From Gordoniibacillus kamchatkensis (GTDB lineage: Bacteria > Bacillota > Bacilli > Paenibacillales > NBRC-103111): a stretch of 58,186 nucleotides of DNA. Shown here in pieces: positions 1 through 8,413 of this stretch. The translations under genes were made by a program, and so were the position numbers. The notes below the pieces were generated by a model. The model worked only from the letters and a program-made list of their open reading frames with translations, did not search any database and was not told the origin of the DNA. The first letter of the stretch is position 1, and each line of letters starts with the position of its first letter. The stretch lies in assembly GCF_000829455.1 (NCBI RefSeq), contig NZ_JXAK01000048.1, positions 1-58,186 of the forward strand, read 5' to 3'.

Positions 1-395
1 ACCGCTTCGGCCGGCAGCCGTACCGCCAGGCGCTCCAGCTTCGCCCGGAGCGCCTGGCGCGCGGCGTGCACCGCCGCCGCCCGCCACGCGGCGCCGTCCG
101 GCGCTGCGCCCAGCCCGGCGAGCAGCACGTACGGCGCCGGCCCGTGCCCGTACGTCGGCAGCAGCGCCGTCTCGCCGTCTTCGCCGGCGAACGTCTTGCT
201 GCCCGCGCGCCGGCGCACCTCCGCCTCTACGCCATCGCCCAGCGTTATCGTCCGCTCCGCCAGCGGCTTCGCGCCCGACGCCTGCTCCGGCGTCACCGGC
301 AGCACCAGCGCGTCCGGCTTCGCGGCTGCGATCGCCGCAGCCGCTCCGCCTTCCGCCGCCTCAATCCGAAACTCGATTGTATTTCGCTCTCTCAT
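1..395 (-). CDS. pepA: Leucyl aminopeptidase (M17), N-terminal part, cut by window edge
   Basis: This is the 5' part of a minus-strand gene whose 3' end lies beyond the left edge, so only about 131 residues are visible. Translation from the ATG at 395 begins MRERNTIEFRIE and has the organisation of the M17 N-terminal macro-like domain: an early beta strand, an ALVLPV segment, a LLPTYGHGPAPYVLLAGLG segment, then a helix with AAAVHAARQAL. That domain precedes the zinc-dependent catalytic domain in leucyl aminopeptidases, which release N-terminal residues from peptides in the cytoplasm. The metal-binding catalytic half is not visible, so activity cannot be judged. An AAAGGAGA ribosome site lies 7 bases before the ATG. 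The gene sits 18 bases after the aldo/keto reductase stop, so the two are probably cotranscribed. Family assignment is from the N-terminal domain only. Confidence 0.68.
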   Translation of the reverse strand, partial: MRERNTIEFRIEAAEGGAAAAIAAAKPDALVLPVTPEQASGAKPLAERTITLGDGVEAEVRRRAGSKTFAGEDGETALLPTYGHGPAPYVLLAGLGAAPDGAAWRAAAVHAARQALRAKLERLAVRLPAEA

Positions 396-413
396 GCTGC
401 CGTCTCCTTTGCT

Positions 414-1429
414 TTATCCGAAATAAGCCGTCGCTTGGCGAATTACCGTGCTCATCGGCAAATGATACGGACATTTCTGCTCGCACAGCGGAGTCTCCCG
501 GCAAGGCTCGTAGTCCGCGCACGAAAATATTTTCTCCTTATGCTTCTGGTAAAATCCGTCGCCCTTAGGCAGCAGCCCGAAGGAGTCACGAATGCGGCTG
601 GAAATCATGACGTCGGGAATCGGAATTTCGAGCGGGCACGAGCAGTAGTTGCAGCGGCGGCAATTGTGCTCGCCGAGCTCCCGCGCCAGCCGCTCGAGCT
701 CATCTTTCTCCGGCTCTTCCACATCGCGCGCCATGGCCGCAAGATTTTCCTTCACTTCGGCTGCGCTGGTCATGCCCGATATGATCGTGTGCACGTCTTG
801 GCTGTACGGGTAGCGAATCGCCTTATCGACCGGCTGAATGAAGCCGCCGGACAGAGGCTTCATCGCCACCCGCATCATATCGCGGGCCGCCGCTGCCGGG
901 ATCAGTTCGTCAAGAGCGAACGGCTGCGCCAAATTCAAATGGAACAGCACCTGATCGAATTCGTGCTTGGTCACCCACTTCGCCAGCAGCTCCGGCCGGT
1001 GCCCGGTAAGGCCGATATAGCGCACCTTGCCCTGCTCGCGCGCTTCGAGCGCCGCACGGTAAGCGCCGTCCTCGCTCATAATTTGCTGAAATTCCTGGAC
1101 GTAATTGACGTAATGGATTTGCAGCAGATCGACGTGATCCGTCTTCATCCGCCGCAAGCTGCGGTCGATCTCTTCCTTGGCGCGGCGTAATCGCGTTTGT
1201 TCGTTTTCGTCGCGAGGAAAAACTCGCTTCTGCGATGCGAGATGCTCTCGCCGATAATTTCTTCGCTGTTGCGGTACGCCGCCGCCGTATCGATATAATT
1301 AATGCCTTGATCGAGCGCGTAATTGAGCGCTTCGCGCGCTTGATCAAAGGGCACTCCGGGCAAATTCATGGCGCCGAAGCCGAGCGCCGATACGCGATAT
1401 TCCGATTTGCCGAATCTGCGGTAATGCAT
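414..1429 (-). CDS. Aldo/keto reductase with C-terminal Fe-S domain, frame broken
   Basis: Predicted NADPH-dependent aldo/keto reductase of about 338 residues with a ferredoxin-like tail (COG1453 type). The first 90 residues show the AKR barrel start (VSALGFGAMNLPG, then the IDTAAAYRNSEEIIGE catalytic Asp/Tyr region). The next frame continues with DHVDLLQIHYVN and ends in a cysteine-rich region with CRRCNYCSCP and CADYEPC...CEQKCP, which suits a 4Fe-4S centre. The two parts lie in different frames; restoring one base near 1187 gives a continuous protein, so a sequencing slip or a recent mutation is likely. Start is the ATG at 1429 after GGAGACTCGCG. The gene lies between a histidine kinase and pepA on the same strand. 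The substrate is unknown. Confidence 0.8.
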
Positions 1430-1499
1430 CGCGAGTCTCCATCTCCCTGTCCATGTTTATCTCCAACGCTCCGTGCCCCTCCACATAGCCGGTATCGGC

Positions 1500-2867
1500 T
1501 TAATGAAGCGGCAGTTGAACGCGGAATGTGGTGCCGACCGATAGTTCGCTATCGACTTGAATCGTGCCGCCGTGATTTTTGATAATCCGGTAACAGACGG
1601 ACAAGCCGAGACCCGTCCCTTCCGACTTCGTCGTGAAGAACGGGTCGAACAGCCGGCTGAGCGTTTTGGCATCCATTCCTCTGCCGTTGTCCCGGAACGA
1701 GATCCAGACCGAATCGTTCGACCGCTGCACGCGGATATGCACCCGGCCGCCCCGCTCCGGCTGGCTCTCCCCGATAACCTCCACCGCATTTTTGATAATA
1801 TTGAGGAACACTTGCTTGATCTGCTTCGTATCGACCGAGATGATGATGTCGTCGTCGATCGGGTCGACGTCGATCTGGCACCCTTTCAGCAGCGCCTCGC
1901 TTTGAAACAGCAGCGTCACTTCGTGCAGCAGCTCGGCGACCCGCACCTTCCGTTTGTCCGGGGCGCTCGGCTTGGACGAATTGAGGAATTCGTAGATGAT
2001 TTCGTTCGCGCGGTCGATCTCGTCCAGAATGATGCGCCCGTACTCGCCGCGTCCGAGCTTTTGCAGTTCCGGCAGCAGCAGCTGGATAAAGCCGCGGATC
2101 GAGGTGAGCGGATTGCGGATTTCGTGCGCGATAGCGGCGGCGATTTTGCCGAGCATCGCCAGCTTGTCGTTATGGTAGGCGGACTGCTCGATTTTTTTGA
2201 ATTCGGTGACATCTTTGACGCTGATGAGGATGTCGCCTTCAAGCTCCTCGTCGTATTTCGCCGATACGAGAAAATGTCTCCCGTTCCCGCTCGTCATCTC
2301 CTTGAACGGAACCCTATACTCGACGAGCTCCCGGTACAGCCGGATGAACATTTTGCGCTGCTCCCGGTCGATGCCGGGCGCGCGAAGCAGCGAGATGAAA
2401 TCGCGGCCGAGGAGCGTTTTGCGCGGAATGCCGATAATTTGGCTCAGCTTCAAATTGGCGAACGACAAATATCCTTCCTGATCGAACAGGGCGATGCCGC
2501 TGTCCATGTGCTGCAGCACATTCTCGTATTTGCTCTTGATTTGCTTGAACGAATGCTCCGTCTTGATCAGCATTTGCCGCAAGTCGCTCAGCAGGTCTTC
2601 TTCGTGCCCGGTTTGCCGGCGCATCCGCGTGAAGACGATGAGCTCGATAAGAAAAACGAACGACTTATGATAATATTGAAGCGCACGCTCCAAGCTTACA
2701 CTCCGAATAAGCACCTGCATGCTCTCTTCATGAAGGGCGATCAAGTCTTCCGGGAGCAGGCCCGCGATCACCGGGCCGAGCTCGGACGTGTAGGCCATGC
2801 TATCGTCGCCCGCGCTTTGTACGTATTTCGTCAAGGCGTTCAAATACATCGTGCGTATGTCGGGCAT
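1500..2867 (-). CDS. Soluble histidine kinase with RsbU-like N-terminal domain, PAS and kinase core
   Basis: 455-residue cytosolic sensor kinase without membrane segments. Residues about 1-90 resemble by eye the RsbT-binding N-terminal domain of the phosphatase RsbU: LLPEDLIALHEES aligns with IPPEEIISIHRKV and FLIELIVFTRM with FLIEVMIGYGM. A short helix (about 90-115) leads to a PAS domain (about 115-225). The HisKA region has AIAHEIRNPLTSIRGF with the phospho-acceptor His248. The ATPase domain has the N box (NIIKNAVEVI), G1 (DNGRGM) and G2 (GTGLGLSV). The core is of the Bacillus sporulation-kinase (KinA-like) type and no response regulator is adjacent, so Spo0F is a plausible partner by inference. 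The gene follows rsbT by 89 bases on the same strand. The ATG at 2867 has GGAGGAG just upstream. The kinase call is firm; the RsbU_N call needs a profile search. Confidence 0.88.
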   Translation of the reverse strand: MPDIRTMYLNALTKYVQSAGDDSMAYTSELGPVIAGLLPEDLIALHEESMQVLIRSVSLERALQYYHKSFVFLIELIVFTRMRRQTGHEEDLLSDLRQMLIKTEHSFKQIKSKYENVLQHMDSGIALFDQEGYLSFANLKLSQIIGIPRKTLLGRDFISLLRAPGIDREQRKMFIRLYRELVEYRVPFKEMTSGNGRHFLVSAKYDEELEGDILISVKDVTEFKKIEQSAYHNDKLAMLGKIAAAIAHEIRNPLTSIRGFIQLLLPELQKLGRGEYGRIILDEIDRANEIIYEFLNSSKPSAPDKRKVRVAELLHEVTLLFQSEALLKGCQIDVDPIDDDIIISVDTKQIKQVFLNIIKNAVEVIGESQPERGGRVHIRVQRSNDSVWISFRDNGRGMDAKTLSRLFDPFFTTKSEGTGLGLSVCYRIIKNHGGTIQVDSELSVGTTFRVQLPLH

Positions 2868-2956
2868 GTGGCTCCTCCTTCAGCAGCGCGATGCCGTCCC
2901 CGGGCAAGAATCGCCCGGTTCGCGCGCAAGCGAGCCCGGCCGAACGCCGCCGGGTA

Positions 2957-3364
2957 TCAGTACAACTCCTTATTCAGCCATTTCCGAACCATAACTTTAG
3001 TGCCGCTTCCGATTGCCGTATCGACGGAAAACTCGTCCATGATTCGTTTGGTGCCGGGCAATCCCATTCCGAGTCCGGCGGACGTCGAATACCCGTCCAG
3101 CATCGCCTTGTCCAAATCCGGAATGCCCGGTCCCTCGTCGATAGCCCTGATCTCGATTCCTAGCGTACCGGCGCAGCGAACGATCTCGATCTCGATCTTT
3201 CCTTTTCTTGCATACAGAACAATGTTGCGCGACAATTCCGAAATGCCGATGGCAATGCGAGTTTGGTCGACGAGATTGAAGCCGGCGGAACGAGCCATTT
3301 CCCGTCCCCGCCGCCGAGCGAAAATCGTATCGCTCTCAGATACGATCGAAATGGACTCCTTCAT
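2957..3364 (-). CDS. rsbT: RsbT-like switch protein (anti-sigma type serine kinase)
   Basis: 135-residue GHKL ATPase, about the same length as Bacillus RsbT. Family motifs are visible: ISELSRNIVLYARKG (N box), DEGPGIPDLDKAMLDGYST (G1 region) and GLGMGLPGTKRIMDEF (G2 region). In Bacillus, RsbT is held by the RsbR/RsbS stressosome; on stress it phosphorylates RsbS, is released, and activates the phosphatase RsbU by binding its N-terminal domain. No rsbR, rsbS or rsbU is visible here. Instead the next gene is a histidine kinase with an RsbU-like N-terminus, which suggests that RsbT switches a kinase. Start is the ATG at 3364 after AGGAGCGAAGCT. The rsbT call is well supported; the partner is an inference. 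Confidence 0.9.
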   Translation of the reverse strand: MKESISIVSESDTIFARRRGREMARSAGFNLVDQTRIAIGISELSRNIVLYARKGKIEIEIVRCAGTLGIEIRAIDEGPGIPDLDKAMLDGYSTSAGLGMGLPGTKRIMDEFSVDTAIGSGTKVMVRKWLNKELY

Positions 3365-3513
3365 AGCTTCGCTCCTGTCCGTCCGAACGAGACGAACGTT
3401 ATGTAGGTTACGAGATTGACGCCCTCATTCTATCATAAAGCGATCGAGAAAATCGAGGGATAACAAACAGATTTGGAAAAATTAACAACGATCCCTAACG
3501 GGCAGCCATCGAC

Positions 3514-3540
3514 AAAAAAATCCCGCCCTTGCAGGCGGGA
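3514..3540 (-). terminator. Rho-independent terminator after rsgI
   Basis: On the minus strand the stem TCCCGCC/GGGCGGGA with a five-base loop is followed by seven T residues. It lies about 40 bases after the rsgI stop, so it should end the sigI-rsgI transcript before rsbT. Confidence 0.85.
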
Positions 3541-3578
3541 GACGATTTTCTGCTGTACATCGCAAAGTTCGACAATAT

Positions 3579-4918
3579 TCAATCTTGCCCGTCTTTTTTC
3601 TGCTTGTCGTCCTTTGCCCCGAATCTCCCCGCCGCGGAATCGTCCTGCTTGCCGTCGTTTTTCCGCTGCGGCGTATCTTTCTTGCCGCCCTCCCCGGACT
3701 TCGCTCCGGATTTGCCGTCGCCATCGTTTTTGTCGTCGCTGTTCGAATCTTTTCTGCTGCCGTTGTCCTTGATGTTGTTCGATTTATCGTTATGTAAGGA
3801 AGAGTCCTGCTCGGAGGATTTCGATCCTCCGGCAGGCTTTTCGGGTGACGGCTTGCCGTTTGTGTTTTTGTTGTCGCGGCCGTTGTTGCCGTTTTTGTTG
3901 TTGCCGTTGTTGCCGTTGTTTTTGCCGTCTTTCTTGTCCTGGTCGTTCTTGTTGTCGTTTTTGTTTTTGCCGGGAGGCGTTTGCCGTCTTTGTCGCCATC
4001 TTGCGCTTTCGAGTCGTTTTTTCCGTCTGGTTTATTCGACTTTTTGCCGCTGCTGCGCTCTTCGGCCAGCTTCTTGACCCGTTCGTCCAGCTTTCCCGAC
4101 TTCTCGTCGTCAAGCAGCTGCATGAACAAGCCTTTGGCCGGGGGCTGCTGCGGGTTGACGAGCGCCTCGATGCCGCCGTTCTGCTTCGCCAGCTGAAGGA
4201 CCGATTCTTTCTTCAGGTCGTCCAGCGCCAGCGGCGTCCCGTTGTTCTTCGCGCTGAGGTAAATGGCGTACTTGCCCATCGAGATGCCGTTCGCCTCGGC
4301 GGCCTGGCGAACTTCCTGCGGCGTAGCGAACGCCGCCACCTCGTATTGATTCGCCTGATTCGGATGCTCCATCCGAATATGTTTCGTCACTTGTTCCTTC
4401 AGCTTGTCGGCAATCGCGACGTCGCTGATCTTATCCGTGTTTTTGACGACGGAGCTGGCGATCACGATGTCGCCTTCGCCTTTGGCGAGCGGCCCTTGTT
4501 CGGCCCGCTGCAACACCTCGTCCGTCACCGTTTCCAGCGGCTTGCCTTTGTACTTAAGGCCGGCGATAAGCTTGGTGCCGTCATCGTTGAGCCCTTTAAG
4601 ATCAAGCACCTTCTCGGAACTGTCGATGCCAAATTCGACGCTCGGGTTAATATCCATGGATACGTAAGCGACGACTTCGGCGCTTCCGGTCAATCTGGTC
4701 ATCGCCCCGACGATGACTATGCACATCACCACCGCGGCAACTAGCCCGGACAGTTTCGCCATGGGGGGGGCTTTGCGCGCGACCGGCGGCTCGGCGAACA
4801 AAATCTCTTCACCCACTTCGCATGTGCGCCCGTCTCGAGGCAGCTTGCGGAACACGCCGCCCGATGTCATCACAATCACATGCCGGTCGCTCAGTTCCAT
4901 GACGATCCCTTTATTCAT
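3579..4918 (-). CDS. rsgI: Anti-sigma-I factor RsgI, frame broken in the tail
   Basis: Membrane anti-sigma factor expected to hold SigI inactive. The N-terminus (MNKGIVMELSDRHVIVMTSGG...) is the RsgI_N domain that binds SigI. One membrane segment follows (LSGLVAAVVMCIVIVGAM, about residues 55-75), then an extracellular region with YVSMDINPSVEFGID, typical of the periplasmic RsgI domain. The tail is very rich in Asp, Asn, Lys and Gly (runs such as NNGNNGNNKNG) instead of a carbohydrate-binding module as in clostridial RsgI. The frame breaks near 3985; adding one base gives an open D/N/K/G-rich tail to the TGA at 3579-3581, total about 446 residues. The start at 4918 overlaps the sigI stop by 8 bases, indicating translational coupling. 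Confidence 0.85.
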
Positions 4919-5741
4919 GGGCCATTCTCCTTCCTGCAGGAGCGTCTGCTTCGTTGTCTTCTTCTTCGAATCGCAAGTATTCGCGTAAATAAGGGTAAGG
5001 ACCGTTAAGAATGAGAGCCAGCGCAATCAGAAATTTGCGGTTGCGTTCCAACGTCTTGCGTGACACGTTCACTTGCTCGAGCAGCTCCTTGATCGGCAGC
5101 ATCCGCTTCGTTACGACAACTCGCATAAGCCCGGCGTCGGCGGCCAGCTTGTGCCCGATGCCGACAAGCATGCGCCGCGAGTCTTCGTGCTTGGGCGAAA
5201 GCTCGGCCAGATCGGTGAAGGAGATGCCGAACTCCTCCAGCACCCGGCTGAAGTCCGCAATCTCGCTCTTGCGCTCCTCCAGCCCTTTCTGCTTCTCGTA
5301 CTGCTCGATCGCCTGATGAATTTCGACGGGGTTGATCATATTGTCCTCGTCGTCCTCGATCTCGAACGAGCTGTACGGAATTTGCCCGCGGAACCGCTGC
5401 TCCTTGCGCACGAAGTCGATCAGCCGGCGGCGCATGACTGTCTCCGCGAAGCTGAGGAACGAACGCCCCGCTTGCGCCGAAAACTGGTTGATCGCTTCGT
5501 TGAACGCCGCCAAGGCGATGCTGAACTCGTCGTCGCGGGCAGGGTCTATGTACCGTTTGCAAAAACGGCTCGTCACCTTGGCCACGTATGGCTGGTAATC
5601 CGCAATAAATTGATTGCGAAGCCGTAAATCCCCCTCCTGAATGCGCTGAACAAGCTGCTCCGGCAGCGCTGCTTCATCTATGGAACTAGGGTGGTAAGCC
5701 TGACGTTTACCCAGGAACTTTTTGAATAGTACCAGTAACAA
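4911..5741 (-). CDS. sigI: RNA polymerase sigma factor SigI
   Basis: Alternative sigma factor of about 276 residues, close to the usual SigI length. Visible features are the region 2 segment with LRNQFIADYQPYVAKVTSRFCKR and EFSIALAAFNEAINQF, and a C-terminal region with LPIKELLEQVNVSRKTLERNRKF, a helix-turn-helix typical of SigI. In Bacilli SigI serves heat and cell-wall stress genes. Two starts are possible: GTG at 5750, or TTG at 5741 with GAGGTGG five bases upstream; the TTG is preferred. A SigI-type promoter lies just upstream, so autoregulation is likely. The stop overlaps the rsgI start. SigI identity is well supported by sequence and by the rsgI partner. Confidence 0.92.
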   Translation of the reverse strand: MLLVLFKKFLGKRQAYHPSSIDEAALPEQLVQRIQEGDLRLRNQFIADYQPYVAKVTSRFCKRYIDPARDDEFSIALAAFNEAINQFSAQAGRSFLSFAETVMRRRLIDFVRKEQRFRGQIPYSSFEIEDDEDNMINPVEIHQAIEQYEKQKGLEERKSEIADFSRVLEEFGISFTDLAELSPKHEDSRRMLVGIGHKLAADAGLMRVVVTKRMLPIKELLEQVNVSRKTLERNRKFLIALALILNGPYPYLREYLRFEEEDNEADAPAGRRMAHE

Positions 5742-5766
5742 ACGTTCCACCTCACACTACAGATTT

Positions 5767-5795
5767 TTCGCTCACCATGATGCCGATGCGGGGGT
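5767..5795 (-). promoter_or_regulatory. Candidate SigI autoregulatory promoter
   Basis: On the minus strand ACCCCC (5795-5790) and CGAA (5770-5767) are 19 bases apart, close to the ACCCCC/CGAA elements of SigI promoters. The implied start site falls just before the GAGGTGG of sigI. A TATAAT lies further upstream (about 5830), so a housekeeping promoter may also exist. Confidence 0.6.
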
Positions 5796-5910
5796 ACTTC
5801 CCCGCTATTTAGCGCAGGAAAACAAAACTATTATAGCATAAGTTTACTTATCGATGTCGGCTGGCGAAACCTGGCAAACCGAACGGGCGGAAAACGGGCT
5901 TATTCGCAGC

Positions 5911-5950
5911 AAAATGGCCCCGTGACCGAATTCGGTCGCGGAGCCATTTT
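5911..5950. terminator. Near-perfect 40-base hairpin after the second kinase
   Basis: AAAATGGC...GCCATTTT arms enclose GACCGAATTCGGTC, giving a nearly perfect palindrome starting 27 bases after the kinase stop. The T run is only four bases on either strand, so it is a terminator of moderate strength. Confidence 0.6.
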
Positions 5951-5976
5951 GGCACGGGCATTATCCTGCCGGATCG

Positions 5977-7167
5977 TTATGGCGTGTTGTTGAGGAAGCT
6001 TAAAATGAACGTCGTTTCGTACTTGTCGGACACAAAATCGATATCGCCGTTGTTTTTTTTCATAATCTGCTTGCATATCGCCAGGCCCAGCCCCGTACCG
6101 TCCAATTTGCTCGTCACGAACGGTTCGAACAACGAATCTCTCAGTTCCCGCGGGATTTCCGGGCCGTTGTTGGCGATCATCACATACGTGCGCTTCTCGT
6201 CTTGTCTGCTGTAGATTCTCATCGTTTTTCCGTCGTGCTTGTCTTTTAACGCATCGATGCCGTTGTTGATCAAGTTGGATAGCACCTGCTGGATCGGCAC
6301 CTTTTGTACGTGCAGCAGCACGTCGCATTGAATATCTACGGCCAGGTCGATATTTTCGTTAATCATGCGCGGCTTCACCAGCACGAGCACCGATTCGATC
6401 AATTGGCCCAGGGCGATGTCCGAGCTCTCTTCCTCGATGACACGCTTCTTCGAGAAGCTGAGGAAGCCCGTAATTTGCATTTGAATATTTTCAAACTCGT
6501 TCTCGATAATATCCATATATTTTCCCACATGCTCGAGCGATTGCTCCGAGAGTTGGCCGCGCATGAGACTGATGAAGCCTTTGATCGATGTGAGCGGATT
6601 TCGGATCTCGTGGGCCATGCTGGCCGCCATTTTGCCGATGAGATTGATTTTGTCCTCGTGCAGCTCGTCCAGCCTTCGGTCCTGCTCCTTCATTTTCAAG
6701 CTGGCATATTCCCAATAGAAGTGTACTACCGCCCGGTCAAACGAATCGACTCTCGATCTGATGGCGGCCATAACGTCGCATATTTCCGCGCGGTCGTGAT
6801 CATACGGCGACAAGATCTGTATGACGGCTTCCCTTAACAGATGCGAGCCGTGCAAAGCGTGTACGACCGGCACCCCTTTTTCGGCGATATTCCGGCACCA
6901 GTCCGGAACTTTTTCGTACACAGGGTGAGACTCGACAGGGGTTTGAATATCGAATATCAATTCAAGATAATGGCGTCCGTTTCGGTGCATTCTCTCTATA
7001 TCTTTGTATTCGGGATATTCCTTTTTCATGGATAAGGACCATTGTTCCAATATCTGATTGATATGCCGATGCAGAAAAAGTATGGCCGATCTATGATCCA
7101 CGCGGCAGACGCCCCCAAATTCATCCAGATACTTATCAGTATATTTTATAACAGGCAAATTCCGCAA
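5977..7167 (-). CDS. Soluble orphan histidine kinase with helical N-terminal sensor
   Basis: Up to 396 residues, no membrane segments. The C-terminal kinase core is clear: SMAHEIRNPLTSIKGFISLM with phospho-acceptor His186, NLINNGIDAL (N box), NNGPEIP (a degenerate G1 box) and DGTGLGLAICKQI (G2). The first 160 residues are helical (HRHINQILEQW, YLELIFDIQ, LLREAVIQIL) and resemble globin-like sensor modules of the RsbRD_N or HisK_N kind, but I cannot assign one. No response regulator is adjacent, and the H box suits Spo0F phosphorylation. The first start is a TTG at 7167 without a Shine-Dalgarno site, and a TTGCGG-N18-TATACT promoter-like pair overlaps it, so the true start may lie downstream (for example the GTG at 7101). 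Confidence 0.85.
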   Translation of the reverse strand: MRNLPVIKYTDKYLDEFGGVCRVDHRSAILFLHRHINQILEQWSLSMKKEYPEYKDIERMHRNGRHYLELIFDIQTPVESHPVYEKVPDWCRNIAEKGVPVVHALHGSHLLREAVIQILSPYDHDRAEICDVMAAIRSRVDSFDRAVVHFYWEYASLKMKEQDRRLDELHEDKINLIGKMAASMAHEIRNPLTSIKGFISLMRGQLSEQSLEHVGKYMDIIENEFENIQMQITGFLSFSKKRVIEEESSDIALGQLIESVLVLVKPRMINENIDLAVDIQCDVLLHVQKVPIQQVLSNLINNGIDALKDKHDGKTMRIYSRQDEKRTYVMIANNGPEIPRELRDSLFEPFVTSKLDGTGLGLAICKQIMKKNNGDIDFVSDKYETTFILSFLNNTP

Positions 7168-7200
7168 CGGGAAAAGGTACGCCGGCGTCTTCGGAAATGC

Positions 7201-7241
7201 AAAACGCCGCCCTCCCCAAGACGGGGATGCGGCGGCATTTT
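7201..7241 (-). terminator. Terminator between the small gene and the kinase
   Basis: AAAACGCCGC...CCCC and GGGG..GCGGCG...TTTT form a GC-rich stem 15 bases after the stop of the 60-residue gene. Confidence 0.75.
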
Positions 7242-7255
7242 GCCATGCGGATCGT

Positions 7256-7438
7256 TTACGAACTGCGCTGATTGTTCCATTGGTTGTTGTCGTCCCGCTT
7301 TATCTTCACGCTATGCTCCGGAACCTTCTTCACATTGCGAAAGCAATACTTCAGCTTGGTCAACTTCTGCTCCGCGTCTTCTTCTGGCATGGGACCGGCC
7401 AGGATTTTGTCCTTGTACGTAATGTAAAATCTGTCCAT
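7256..7438 (-). CDS. Small protein of unknown function
   Basis: 60 residues, basic and charged, beginning MDRFYITYKDKILAGPMPEEDAEQKL and ending in a polar tail (DDNNQWNNQRSS). I do not recognise the family. The ATG at 7438 is chosen because AAAGGGGAGG lies seven bases upstream; the longer upstream reading has no such site. It has its own terminator and no close neighbour, so it looks monocistronic. No signal peptide or membrane segment is visible. Confidence 0.6.
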   Translation of the reverse strand: MDRFYITYKDKILAGPMPEEDAEQKLTKLKYCFRNVKKVPEHSVKIKRDDNNQWNNQRSS

Positions 7439-7620
7439 CGCCTGCCTCCCCTTTCGCGAGCGTGTCTTACCTACATGAATTCGTTCTGCGTCCGGCGATA
7501 AAGGGGGTAGGCGCATGAAAAAGAGGCCGCTCCTCCGCCATCTGCGATGACGTTCGGACCGGCCCCGGATTTATGCGGTTGCGTTACAGACAACCTTAAT
7601 TCTTCATTCATTGGAACACG

Positions 7621-7644
7621 GCGCAGCCATACTTTCTCGGGCAG
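7621..7644. repeat. Fragment of the long palindromic element family (copy D)
   Basis: GCGCAGCCATACTTTCTCGG and the following bases match 55215-55238 (right end of copy C) in 23 of 24 positions. It is preceded by GGAACACG, also part of the family core. The other arm of the palindrome is not seen, so this is a remnant. Confidence 0.6.
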
Positions 7645-7653
7645 TCTGGAGCG

Positions 7654-8082
7654 CTATGACTTATTTTTCGACGTACGTTTGGCTTGCAGCTTTCTTTGCC
7701 GGTTGCCCAGCATTTGCAAGCGCCGCTTCAGCTGCTCTTCCCATTCCTCGTCGCCGATTGTCTTGGCTACGGCAAGCAGGTCAAGCGCCATATCGATCTG
7801 ATTGCGCACAACGTCCATCGGATCTTCCTCTTCGTTGCTCACGCAATTTTCAAACAGATCCCGGTCGCTTTTCGTCTCCACGTACTCGAGGAAATCGACG
7901 TCCGTCGCTCCGTCGCCGTGGGCGTATTCGGCCAAAATCTCGTATTCGTCTTCTACCAAATAATGAACTTCGGTGCGATGGCAAACCGGACAAAACAAGA
8001 CCGGCACGTTATGAATGCGCGTGCGGATATGTTTCAGCGTGCCTCGAGTGCCGATCATACTGGCGCCGCAACAAAAGCTCAT
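7654..8082 (-). CDS. Putative zinc-finger protein
   Basis: 142 residues starting MSFCCGASMIGTRG, with a second cysteine pair at FCPVCHRTEVH, which resembles the zinc knuckle of YgiT/YokU-type proteins. An acidic region (EDEYEILAEYAHGDG) and a basic coiled C-terminus (EEQLKRRLQMLGNRQRKLQAKR) follow. The ATG at 8082 has GGAGGAGGGGGAC upstream; an earlier in-frame ATG at 8157 lacks one. Function unknown; metal binding is inferred from the cysteines. It is transcribed alone, divergent from the GH15 gene. Confidence 0.65.
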   Translation of the reverse strand: MSFCCGASMIGTRGTLKHIRTRIHNVPVLFCPVCHRTEVHYLVEDEYEILAEYAHGDGATDVDFLEYVETKSDRDLFENCVSNEEEDPMDVVRNQIDMALDLLAVAKTIGDEEWEEQLKRRLQMLGNRQRKLQAKRTSKNKS

Positions 8083-8251
8083 GAGCGGTCCCCCTCCTCC
8101 AACATGTACTCCCGAAGGCTCGATAAGGTTTGAAAAAATATATTCCACAGCATACATGATAATTCCTTTTTTTCATAGTAGCAGATTTTAGGGAGCCGCA
8201 TAATCGGCAGTCCGCCGCCGCATCCTATATGGGGATTAGGCTTGGGAAGGG

Positions 8252-8378
8252 GGCGGAGCTACGGGTTGGAATATGGGGTTACGGCTCCGTTGAACTCGTG
8301 TTCCTTGGTCAATACTTCAAGGTGGGAACACGAGTTCAAAAGTCGCTCTTCACCCCATATTCCACCCTCCGCTCCACC
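8252..8378. repeat. Long palindromic intergenic element, copy A
   Basis: A nested inverted repeat. The outer arms GGAATATGGGGT (8268-8279) and ACCCCATATTCC (8352-8363) are perfect; the inner arms TTGAACTCGTGTTCC (8290-8304) and GGAACACGAGTTCAA (8325-8339) are perfect over 15 bases. An outermost imperfect pair GGCGGAGC/GCTCCACC extends it. The same design recurs at 22658-22815 and 55089-55236. It ends about 20 bases before the GH15 gene, so it will be in or next to that gene's leader. Confidence 0.85.
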
Positions 8379-8413
8379 CCTGCACCACGCCTGCAAAGAT
8401 GGGAAGTGATGGC

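Noticed and set aside
66-1190. Long plus-strand open frame of 374 codons
   Set aside because: It is Arg-rich, has no domain or ribosome site, and lies opposite the pepA and AKR genes, which have clear family motifs.
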